Below are positions 11,659 to 21,619 of a DNA stretch of 64,000 nucleotides, in pieces. The position numbers and the translations under genes were made by a program. This DNA comes from Oscheius dolichura (lineage: Eukaryota > Nematoda > Chromadorea > Rhabditida > Rhabditidae): the NCBI GenBank assembly GCA_932521035.1, contig OW051497.1, positions 3,038,001 through 3,102,000 of the forward strand. The letters run 5' to 3'. A model generated the notes under the pieces. It ran no database searches. It was not told where the DNA came from and was given only the letters and a program-made list of their open reading frames with translations. Every line of letters starts with the position of its first letter. Position 1 is the first letter of the stretch.

Positions 11659-12370
11659 TGTAAAGTCGGCAAGAAGTGCTCGCCTTGCTCCTGCTTATAT
11701 ATCGCGACAAATAGACTGTGCCGCAAAATTACATATGTCCTTCTGGAATAATTATACTGAATTAGAAGGATGGCCTTATGATCAGCGATGAGACGTCCCT
11801 CTGATTACCCGAAGGAATATCAAAAAGCAAGATTATAAAGTTTTGCATACGGTAAAAACGTTCAAAAGTAGAACATGACTAGGAACGAGCGAAGCGCCGG
11901 ACAATGTTTTACAAACACAGGTTTGTTTAGACTAATTGGCAGACATGGTTGAACGAACCTGGTTCCGTGAAATCCCCGGTCACACGTGGCTTTTTCGTTG
12001 AAGGGCAAATAGGCGATCAGTGAAACACCTCAAAATAAAATGCTTGCTTTTGTTCCTGGTTTGCCACCCTTTAATGTGTCTCCAGTCGAGCAAATGATTT
12101 CGTTTGCTTTCTGTAGTTTTGATCTCTTCCCCTGGTACCAACCCCCACCTTCAGATGCCACTCCACTTCCTCATTTTTCCATTTCGTCCCAAAACGACTT
12201 CCAATCTTCTTCCATCCCACGGAGTCATTTATTTCTCGCCTTCACGATAACTGCCAATGGTAGATGACGTAAGACGGAAGGGTGGTCGGGAGGCGCCTCA
12301 TTTCGGATAACGTCTTCGTGACTGGCAGTTGCTTATTATCCTACCAACCTCAATCCCATCCCTTTCAAAA
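11659..12370. other. divergent promoter region
   Basis: Lies between a minus-strand chemoreceptor and a plus-strand secreted-peptide gene, so it holds both promoters. No coding exon and no strong TATA box is seen next to either start. A pyrimidine-rich stretch covers about 12050-12240. Confidence 0.4.
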
Positions 12371-12823
12371 ATGGACGTAAAGGCTATTGTCGTGTTCTGG
12401 TTCGTAGCTTATGGAGTCTCCCTTGTGATGGCAGGTAAACCACGTCAACAAGATCAATCCTTATCTCTTTCTTAGAGTTGGAGACGGAGAATCTCGCATT
12501 CGTACCGCCACCCTGTCCCCGGTGTGGAAGAGTTCGCCCATCTCTCACAGCAGGGCGAGGCGAATTCCGACCAGGATTCAATCAGTACTGGAACTGGGCT
12601 GAAGTTGAGCCGAGCTTTGGGATTATCCGGAAGGTAATACAATGTTCAAACGATCGACAGTGGATACGGTATTCAGAGAACGGAAGCGCCAACTAAACAG
12701 CATCCTCACGAGAAGCATCACAGCTACAATAGTTTCCTGATCTCTGGAAGAGGGCGATTCCGTCCGGGATTCAACTCCGACTACTGGGAATCTCTTCTAG
12801 CTGAGCCGAACTTCTACAAGTGA
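12371..12823 (+). CDS. secreted peptide precursor with FRPGFN repeats
   Basis: Three exons: 12371-12434, then one starting near 12476, then one after a TATTCAG acceptor near 12676. All phases agree. The product is about 120 residues. It opens with a signal peptide (MDVKAIVVFWFVAYGVSLVMA), followed by ELETENLAFVPPPCPRCGRV. Two copies of one motif follow: GRGEFRPGFN-Q-YW...EPSF and GRGRFRPGFNSDYW...EPNF. A basic RKR lies between them, exactly at the exon joint, and would suit proprotein cleavage. No family is recognised. It could be a neuropeptide-like or antimicrobial precursor; that is inference. A CPRC pair sits near the N-terminus. AATAAA at 12848-12853 marks the 3' end, facing the convergent nuclear receptor. 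Confidence 0.65.
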
Positions 12824-12847
12824 GCTAAGAAGTGAATTGGTTTGTTG

Positions 12848-12863
12848 AATAAAGCCCTTTATT
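12848..12863. terminator. back-to-back polyadenylation signals of convergent genes
   Basis: The + strand AATAAA at 12848-12853 belongs to the secreted peptide gene. The - strand AATAAA (TTTATT at 12858-12863) overlaps the stop codon of the nuclear receptor. The coding regions are only 38 bp apart. Confidence 0.6.
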
Positions 12864-14391
12864 ATTTATATTCTTTTATATGAATCTCCCAGCCCAGTCG
12901 GTTGTTCATGTTACCGTAGTTTTTAAAGACCATCTCGCGTTGTTTTTGATGGGAAATCCGGGAGGCTTCCTGAATTTCTTATTTGTTGGGCATTGGATAA
13001 AAATAACCTTGACAAGTGGAAGAATAGAGAGAATTTTCCTAACCCTTGCAATCATTTCCATTTTGCCGCTTTCTTTAGTCGTCTGCTTGATTAAGTCCGC
13101 CAACAACACGGAATAACGCTCTCTACCGATGCAGATCGTACGGAAGCCTTCTTCTGATAATGTGTCCGCTGGAAAGTGTTATGCAATGACAAATATTGCG
13201 AAATGCCCACGTGTTGCTAAAAGACCAATTATTAAAACGAGGATGTACTCTTCCTTGGTAATCTTGAGCTCGACAAACATGTCAACAATCTGCTTGTGAA
13301 ATCTAAAGTAAGCCGGTGGGTACGAACTCCAGCTGAAATTAAGTTTTATGGATCTTCTAAATTTAACTGACAAGTCGTCCGGAGCATTCTCCACAATGAA
13401 TCGGGGTGCTCTAGCTAATGGGATGCCTTTTACACCACTGTCATACTGTAAGAAACAAAGGTTGTATTTCACAAAATCCATAATATTGTACTGACAGATT
13501 TTTATCTGAACAGGTTTGTAAATCCCAAAAAAACTGCGGAACCCTGTCGAGAAAGCTCAACTTTTGTATCTCTTCGATCGCGGAGACGAAGTCCAGAAAT
13601 GACGTGAGTACCCGGCAAAAGATTTTAGAAAACGGTATCTGTACAATGTTCGGAAGGCTTCCCACTTCGGAGAATGCTGCCTATGAACACGGGAAAAGCT
13701 TAAATGCCGGAACCTACAGTATCCCTTTCACACGAAAGAGCAGGATTGTTTATTACTTCCCCAAAACTGACGTTCATGCAAGCTTTTGCAAATTGTGGTG
13801 ATTTTCCAGTGTAATTGTGGGTTATCCTAAAGTGTGACATCAGTCCCGAAACCAAAACGGATACCTTTCAAAGTCCATCATGACGTGTACGAATTCGAAG
13901 ACATTTTGGGCCTTGCCTATCATTGGGAGAACTCTAGCACCGTAGGCAACGCACGGTTCATGGAAACGGAAAATATTCGTTTTGATCATTTTCTTTGTAA
14001 AATGAGCCACTACTAATCGCTTGTCGAAGCGTTTTCCTACTTCTGTAAGTGACTTTTAAGAACATACTGTATGAGAACTCACCTTCTGGGTCCATCCCTG
14101 CCTCTATACATTTCTGAAATCTGCAGGCCGAGCAGTTTATCCGAATTTCTAAGTAATCGATCTCAAAAAGAAAATAAGGGCCCTACTTGGTGATATTTTG
14201 CAATTCCCTCCTGAAGAGCAGATGTATCCCCTTTTCAGAGTCACTTTTCGGAAGAAAAACACCCGGCAATTGCTGCAAACATGATTTCTATTCAAAGGAG
14301 AGTACCCTTACTCGCAGACAATCCCCTTGTAATTGAATCTGGCACATGGACGGCTACAAACTTGACAGAGAACGTGCTCGTCTCGGCTCAT
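12862..14391 (-). CDS. nuclear hormone receptor (nematode supplementary NHR type)
   Basis: A DNA-binding transcription factor. The start at 14391 follows a TTCGCAG acceptor by 2 nt. The first exons give a complete C4 zinc-finger pair: CQVC, 13 residues, CDNC; then C, 5 residues, C, 9 residues, CSAC. These continue as RVFFFRKVTLKRGYIC and RFQKCIEAGMDPE. The P-box is CDNCRVFF rather than the usual CxGCxxFF. A spacer leads to a ligand-binding domain spread over short exons: FEFVHVMMDFER, LSFLDRVPQFFWDLQ, FVELKITKEEYILVLI, DTLSEEGFRTICIGRERY and ADLIKQTTKESGKMEMIARV followed by RKILSILPLVK. The last matches the helix 10 region of nematode NHRs. The last exon ends GWEIHIKEYK. Introns of 38-50 nt were chosen by phase. 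No intact C. elegans orthologue can be named by eye. Confidence 0.85.
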
Positions 14392-15514
14392 GTCTGCGAA
14401 CTACGAGGTGGCGGAGCTAATACCTGATAATGTCATTATTGATCTTTGGCCACTGTTTCCGGCGGGGCTTTAATCACCCGTACATAATCAAGCGAGTAGG
14501 TAATGTAAAAAGCGGTCTCGTGCACAAAAAGAATACTGAGAATAGTATTCGGGGTTTATGAATCTGTCTGAGTAGTAAAAAAAGAAAAGTGACCTTTAAT
14601 GGAACACTGGCTGTGCTCGGAGCAGAACACAAAGATATTAGACCCTATAGCTCAACAGAGCACGGCAACTACAATGCTCGCTGACGCCAGAGGAGAGGAA
14701 AAATGGTGGGAAGTTTTTTTTTGTAAAATAGGAAGGGAAATAATGAATTAAACATGGGAAAGCTTAATTTTAGCATAGGAAAATGTTTCAAAAGAGAAAA
14801 ATCAGCGGAAAAGGTTTCGCTAGAGCACGTCTCGAATTAGTCACAGTGTGCACAAACTGTACCCGCGTAAATTGGACTATGATTAATTAGATTCGGAGGT
14901 TGCTAGGCCCTCCTTAGTCAACTTCTTCAATGTGAGGAAATAAGATCGCAAAATAGAACAAACATGTTGTTTATTCCGTCTCACACCTGTGAATGGAGGA
15001 TGATATATTTTCACTGAATTATCGGGCTAATTCATGCATCTCATTCAAAAGCAGCTCATTCACCTCTGCTTCAAATGAAAATGCACCTCGACCCTTTTCA
15101 GATTGGGAGGCCTCTCAGAACACAGCGTGTACAAAGTATGCAAGTGAGTCGACTCAGATATCAATAGATTATGCCTCCAAGATACAAATTAAACGGATAA
15201 ATCCACAAAGCTGGAAGAAAAAGAGAGCTGACACACCTCGCCATGGTGATCAGCGGCGCGGAATGATACATTTCTTGTGAACAGCTTACCAACAACCGCC
15301 GGATTAATATTTACTTTGACCTAGACAAAATTCAGTCTAGTATTATGATTAACGAAAGATGAGGATTATGAACAGACTGGCGAATAATAGCATCCAAATC
15401 CCTGCCCTTGCAATCAGGGGGAAAGCACAGTGTGGGATTAGTTGTATTCGTCCTTTTAAGATTCCGCTGTACACAACGAGAACAGCGTACTAGAAGATTT
15501 ATTTGCAAAACATA
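14392..15514. other. intergenic region
   Basis: Contains the upstream region of the nuclear receptor and the 3' UTR of the next minus-strand gene (AATAAA as TTTATT at 15498-15503). The plus ORF at 14993-15280 has no domain, signal peptide or splice support. Confidence 0.4.
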
Positions 15515-16668
15515 TCAGAGAACTCTGTCGATGACGCTTTCTGTAGGTTTGACCAAGCTGGACAAGAATCTTCTACGTTCAACACGCTCATTGAGGAGAT
15601 GGATGACCAGGACGCCAAAACAATACAGGAAAATGGCTGAAAATAAGCTTTGAACTGGCACAAGAGGTATAGAAATTGTGTGGAGGGCCCGTAACAACTG
15701 AGCACGTTTGACAAAGTAACGCTCTTTCTTGGTGTTGGGAGAATGGACCGCGCTAGTGTGCTCTCTATTCGAGCTAGTCCGTTTTATTAAATCCTATACC
15801 AATGTGGAAATGTTCAGACAACTTACAAAATGATTCTACAGTTAGCCGGTCGTTATTATCAAAAGCAATAAATGCCACCAGTACGGCCTAAAGATTGGCT
15901 TATTGAATACAGAAGACTGCAGTACCAATATGGGGAAGACTACGACCATACGGTATACTTCAATCATTTTGAGCAGCTTCTTTTCTGTCATATCATCGTA
16001 GTCAACAAAGGACTGCAAGAGAATAATCAGCCATTGAAATTGTCTAACCAATGTTCCAGTAGCGTCAAGCAGAAAAGGAGGAATTCCAGCAATAGAGCAA
16101 AGAACAGCTATCTGAAACCCGTCTTGCTCCTGTACACTCCAAATGATGCGAAGCATTTTGTAGTTCTAAATGGATCACTAATTGAAATTCAGAGGTAGGC
16201 TTACCCAAATGAGAAGCAATACACTGGCCACCCGGTACCAATAAAAGAAGAACATCATCTGTTCAAAAAAGCGGGAATATGTTCCGTCTAATTGTAAGAA
16301 CTACTTCTAAAATAGCCTACTTCTAGAAATGAGACTTTTTGTAGCCAGTTTCGTGTGCAGGGTTACCAGAATGATGAGATTACTTACTACTGTAGATACA
16401 ATTTAAAAGGACAAAACATCACATGCCAAGGCCAGACGCTTCTTTTGAATAAACCTCTGAAAATAAATGTTTTAGAGGGAAAGCAAATGATTAGTAGCTG
16501 GCTTTTTGTACATTGACTAGACTGTGTTTGGTTATATGAGAAGTTTGAATGAACTTTATGCTTACAAAAAAGTGTATGAAACGGCCGGAGGGCGTCTATT
16601 ATGGCTGGAACAGAAGACAAATGGAGCATCAGGCCAAACCACTGAAAGTGGATTAAATGAATAGACAC
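15515..16668 (-). CDS. multi-pass membrane protein, possible third family member (5' end unresolved)
   Basis: Minus-strand exons that join in phase encode YSRFFEQMMFFFYWYRVASV + LLLIW, EQDGFQIAVLCSIAGIPPFL + LDATGTL, SFVDYDDMTEKKLLKMIEVY, AVLVAFIAFDNNDRLTVESF and FQSLFSAIFLYCFGVLVIHL. They end in a basic tail, ERVERRRFLSSLVKPTESVI, and a TGA at 15515. Several hydrophobic segments are present. The exon starting YSRFFEQ lines up with the second exon of the tetraspan genes at 6602-8196 (NSWRFYKKFESFDLYYLVAR), with a phase-2 joint just before it. The first exons, probably between 16270 and 17226, could not be settled, so the stated upper limit is approximate. No named family is recognised. Confidence 0.45.
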
Positions 16669-17502
16669 ATTTCACTATTATCTGCAATAAGCTTACATAT
16701 CAAGATTTTTTTGGGTGGAAATGACAGGGAACTACTGTCTAACTTCGGTAGGATTGTTTGGAGATAGTTCTGGCAAGTTCGTAGTATTTGAACGGGAACA
16801 GAGACTAACAAAATGAACAGTTGGACAGAGCAGTCTCGACTTATACTCGGCCTCTGTGTTCCCTTCAACCAACCCCGGACATTCATATGAATCCTGGAGA
16901 GACCTTTTATTCTTCTAGATTTCAGTCTTCGAAGCGATAACAGAGAGATGCGTTGTAGTGACAAAGCTCCAAAACAAACAGGCGAGCTGTTGAGATGAAT
17001 ACAACACACTTATAATGAAGGTCTGATACGGCCTTTCCTATCTCAGACGAATTTGAATAAATAACAGCTGAGAAAATCGTCTTTTGGAGCAGCAACAACT
17101 TCGAGCGAACAGTAAGGAAAACATGCACCCGGTCAGTCCCGTCCAGTCGTCCTGACTCACCCAGTACACACGAGCTGAATAGACGACAACGTCTTCGAGT
17201 ACCCACGCATACTGCCACCTATTCAACCTATCTCCACTTCTCCTTCTAGAGTTTATCCTTTCGAAAAGTCACTTTTCCTCCCTGCTGTGAACCGGTTACA
17301 ATTCCCTTTTTTGACCGAACAATACCTCGAGAATTCTGTTGTCACAAACAGCGTGGCCTCAAATATATTCACGGTTCCAGCTGACTGCTTCGATCTCCTC
17401 TTTCGTACCTGTTGACTCATTTCCAATAAAGTCGGATTTCCAGAGAGAGAACCGCCCCGAGTACGTGATCTGTGTCAGCTCTGTGTCACTCTGCCCATAA
17501 CG

Positions 17503-18899
17503 ATGGTGGTCAGCAACAGTGTCGTGTTCTGGATCCTGACAGGTACGGATTTATTTCTCACTTTCATAGATAAAATTCGCTGTTACAATTTTTCCCAAAG
17601 TTTCACAATTTCGAGATAGAATTTACCTATCTCTTTCCCCTCTGTTAGATGCAAAGGGAAGACGGTGTCCGCCCATTTCTGCTTTTAGGAGAGGGCAATG
17701 CTCACCTTAGTTTAATAATTGTATCATGTTTTCACGAAGAAACGCATGTCGGCTCGCTATGCTGCAAAATACAGCTTCAATAGTCCATTTATGAAGCCCA
17801 TTAGCACACCCCTTGCAAAGACGAACACGTTGTCTTAATTTTACCAAAACGAATTTCCTCACACATAAAATTATTGGACCTGGTTACGTACCAAAAAACC
17901 ATTTCAAAATTTGAACCTCGAAACCAGTTCCACCGACAAGTTTAGTAGTAACAGAGAACGGCGTGATCCGAATAACCGGCTTAACCCGAGTGAAAGGCGT
18001 TTTCTGGCAAGCAATCTCGAGGTCCTTTTCAGATGTTCTTATTGTTGTTTATACCCAACAGGTTTCAAATTTTATCCCACAACAGCCGAACATTATTCCT
18101 CAACAGCCTTCAAGTTTCCTACCACAGGTGCCAAATAGGTGCAAGGATCCTACAGTAAGTCTTTAATTTTAATATTGCCGACGTGTTCTTAGAGTGTTAT
18201 CAACTGTTATGTCCGGTACCTCGAAAAGTATGGAATCCGCCCAACTAATGGCTTCCTTCCTCCATTCGTTCTTTTGGAAAGATATGTAAAGACACAGATT
18301 GACTTGTTCAATACTTGCCGGTATGAATATAGTTTCCCTTTCTTTAGCTGTTTTGCAGAGATTTTGATGAACTGGAACAGTGCCTTGGAGTGAATGCACC
18401 TGCCTGTATCAATGTGCCTGTGTTTTCTGCCTACACCCAAAGAATGACCGCGATGAATGAAGCAATCTTCTATGTACAGAACCACGCCTTCTTTGAATTT
18501 GTCTGTGGAGTTGGCCGTCCCGTCTTCATGACCAACAGCGACTGTCTCAGTAGAGCGTTTTCGGGAGGCTCACTGACAAAGAGAATGCACCGGTGTACTC
18601 AGGGAAATGATCTAGCTAACAACTGCCCGTAAGTCACTGAAGAGGGAAAAGTAGAGAGACGTCTTTTTTACAGCGCCGCCGTGACCATGGCTACATGTGT
18701 CAAAGCAAACATGGAGATAGAATGTGGTGTTCCAGCTGGGGTTGCCTCCTGCGGGGCAGCAACCAATATTATCAGGCGGGAGGGAGAAGTTGATGCCGGG
18801 TGTCTATTCCAAATGGATCAGTTATGCTCATCTGCTCAGGGAGGAACACGCCTCTCTTTGCTTATTGCCTTTATCTTTGTCTGTATGTACTGTTTCTAA
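17503..18899 (+). CDS. Cys-rich secreted protein, T20D4.11/DUF19-like, probable GPI anchor
   Basis: Five exons. Exon 1 (MVVSNSVVFWILT) splices across a roughly 490-nt intron to a short exon (DVLIVVYTQQVSNFIPQQ), giving a signal peptide followed by a Q/P-rich linker (NIIPQQPSSFLPQ). The body carries regularly spaced cysteines: RCKDPTSVINCYVRYLEKYG, NTCRDFDELEQCLGV, APACINVPVF, FEFVCGVG, SDCLSRAF, HRCTQGNDLANNCPAAV and TMATCVKANMEIECGV. This pattern resembles the nematode T20D4.11-like (DUF19) extracellular domain. The C-terminus, SSAQGG then LSLLIAFIFVCMYCF, is a small-residue site plus hydrophobic tail typical of GPI-anchor signals. It is therefore predicted to sit on the outer cell surface. 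The intron after exon 1 was fixed by phase and is the least certain junction. Confidence 0.7.
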
Positions 18900-19171
18900 A
18901 CAATGAAGTTTTTATATGTAATAATTAAAGTCGCTCCATGACAAAAGAAGGGGAAACCATTAGGAGCCACGTAAAGGCAAATTGGGATGCGTAATATCCC
19001 TCGGAGTACTGCACAACGATTTCCTCCCGATGAGTAATATTTATTCTATCCTACAGTCATATTTATTTATACATTACTGTATCACAGGGATTAATGAAGC
19101 TACAAAAATAAGTGAAAAAAGCAGGTGAGCAACGGGTATGGCACATATTGTCGAATAACCCGGGAAATTGA

Positions 19172-21619
19172 TCAGTCGAAAGACTTGCGGCTCGGATACT
19201 GTGGCTTGGCACGGGTCGGCTGGCTCGCCGAGGATCCCTGAGAACCCCTGCGGTACTGATTCTCCTTCTTACTGAAACCAGAAGTTTTTTGGGCTTATTC
19301 TTCAGTTCCCCAGGGTTCAAATCACAAATAACTCACACTGAATCGAAAGAACGCCAGCTGGACGCATCGAACGGCATGACTTCCCAGCCGCCGTTTACAG
19401 AACGAGAAGAATTGTAGGGGTCATACTTGACAGAAGCGCTACGAGCCTGAAGCTCCTCCACACTGGGCGGATGCTCGTCAGTGGAAGTTCCACCCATAGA
19501 GGACTTGCCAGCATCTCCCTTGCCAGAGCCGACCATGTTGAGGCTGGTCGTGTGGTGCAAGGGGAAGGTCGACTGTTGAGACGACTTGTTCGGACTTGCT
19601 TCGTCAGCTGAGGCGGGCGCTGTCTCGACCGGAGAGATGCTCTGCTTCCTTCGGCGCGAAGAGAACCACTTCGTCTTTTGACCCTCACCAGCGCCTCTCG
19701 GGTCAAGCGCTTTGAATCTGAAAAATACGATAAAATGGATAACATCCTCTCCCCAATAGTCAATTCTTATTCGTTACGGCAAACTATTATAAATTTCCTC
19801 ACCCTTTACAAATTCGCGTCAGAACTCCAGGCTTTTCCGGCTCCTGTTCGTCCGTGGGAGCTTCTTCCACAATGGCCTTCTCAGGGGAGGTCGGAGCCTT
19901 GCTTCTAAGCTTCTCCAGGTATTTCCTCTGGTGTTCCTTGTGCTCCTCAGTGACCTTGAAATTTTTGTTGAAATCCTCCAAAGTGCGACTGGCATGGTTG
20001 ATGTGATCATTTCCATACCTCACAGTTCTCGTAGTCTGATAGTCGATATCGGCCCTTAAAGGAGTAAAAAAAAATTTCGTCGATCTTGTCGATTATCTTT
20101 TTTCGCGGGCGGTGTTTTCCGTTAGCGTCCTTTTTTTGAAAAAATCGTTTCATTGACAAATTTATTTATTTCATTGTTTGTACTTGTTTTCATTGTATTA
20201 TTTTTGTTGCTAAATTATCACATTTGATAGCGGTTCTTTTGCCCTATCACTGAGCATGCGCTACAAGAAGTAAAAAATAAATAACAACGCAAGAAACGAA
20301 TCTAAAATAGAATTGGATAAATTGCTCTTGCTTTTCATATAGTTTTTGCTTATACTTATTTGTTACACATAGCCTAGCATGTTAGCAACATATTACAACT
20401 GTTACAGAAAGAAAATTGAGAAAAAATGAGCCTAATTAGCATATTGCAAGTAGCTTTCGAACTTCGTCATTATTTCATTTTCATTGTTTGCTGTATTGCT
20501 TTCTCCTGTTGTTTTATCATTTCTATTTTGTTTTCTATTATTTCTAATCGGTAATACATTATTTTTAGATGTACAAGAAATAGAATAAGCGGATTGAGCA
20601 GCAAGAGCTCTCCGCAGGACACCAGACGAAATTTCTAGTAAGTTTATTTTCAATGGTTATCTTTTTATTTAGATATTGTATATATAATTGTAAAGCTGTT
20701 TTACAGCTTCTGTAGTGTTTTTCCATGTTGAATTTCATCAAATAGAGAGGCGAAGCTCTGCGCAAATTTTTTTTTGCGTTCAGGACTCGTAATTTTAATT
20801 CTTTTTCAGTTTATTTGTTAAAAATCATTATTTGGTTATTTTGTTTTCAGAACCGAACGAAGAAGGATAGAGTACTACTGCTTGCCCAAGAAACGTCTGC
20901 TTCGTTTTCATGATACTTATTGTAACATTTTCTAATAAACTAGTATGCCTCCGGCGGCCTTTGGCCGCGTTGTTATTAGTTTATATCGGTCGAAAACGGA
21001 CGAAACTTTCTGCTTCTCTCCCATTTGACCTGTCAATCCGAACAAACGACAGGTTTTACAGACAGACAGACACACAGAGATCTGCCTATTATTAGGGTAG
21101 GATATTACTAAAAATCGTTGGAAAATGTGAAAATAGCATCAAAAATGGGTAAGAACTAAAAATCCAAGTTTATGAAATGTGCCGCCGCCGCACCCGTAAG
21201 ATGTCGGCAGGGAGCACTGTAGCGCGCAATTTTACTGCGGTAGGCTCCCTTTAAAACACAAGTCTAACTGAAAACAGAAATAGCCTACCTAAAAGCTTCG
21301 TCGAGCTGCGAAGAAGTGATATTGCTCGGGACTTCGGTTGCAGTCAGATATCTTGTAACCACGGTGGGAGGCGTCCAAGTTGAGTCCTTTCTGAATTTTC
21401 GTATATATCGCTTACAGTATACGGTTACCCATGAATAACGCAAGCATCAGCATAGGGAGGATCATCACAGGTGCATCGAACAGGATCCATGGTGGCATAA
21501 TCGACCGGAGCGAAATCGGAATCACGGTAGAGATTTCTGTAGGGAAGTTGAACTTTTTACCTATAGAAGGCTTACCTCGCGACGCTGATACTCTTAGGCG
21601 CGTTGGGCGGCTTGTTCAT
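19172..21619 (-). CDS. conserved-looking cytosolic protein of unknown function
   Basis: Six exons, all in phase, give roughly 330 residues. The start at 21619 (MNKPPNAPKSISVARNLYRD) lies 8 nt after a TTTCTAG acceptor. Later pieces are FAPVDYATMDPVRCTCDDPP, STWTPPTVVTRYLTATEVPS, YQTTRTVRYGNDHINHASRT and a charged helical stretch, TEEHKEHQRKYLEKLRSKAP. An acidic segment, a Ser/Gly-rich low-complexity region and a basic C-terminus (QPTRAKPQYPSRKSFD) follow. There is no signal peptide and no membrane segment. No domain is recognised; the many S/R/K sites suggest a phosphorylated cytoskeletal or scaffold protein, which is only inference. The intron between about 20050 and 21288 is more than 1.2 kb and holds a repeat-like insertion. 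Confidence 0.65.
20080..21110. mobile_element. AT-rich insertion in an intron, retroposon-like tail
   Basis: Within an intron of the gene at 19172-21619 the base composition shifts to strongly AT-rich with T-runs (20100-20900). A GC-rich palindromic clump (GCCTCCGGCGGCCTTTGGCC) follows near 20945. The stretch ends with a (CAGA)n/CACACA tract at about 21059-21080 and TATTATTAGGGTAGGAT. A CAGACAGACAGACACACA tract followed by a short AT motif resembles the 3' ends of some non-LTR retrotransposons. No open frame for a transposase or reverse transcriptase is seen, so any element here is truncated or non-autonomous. Boundaries are approximate. Confidence 0.35.
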
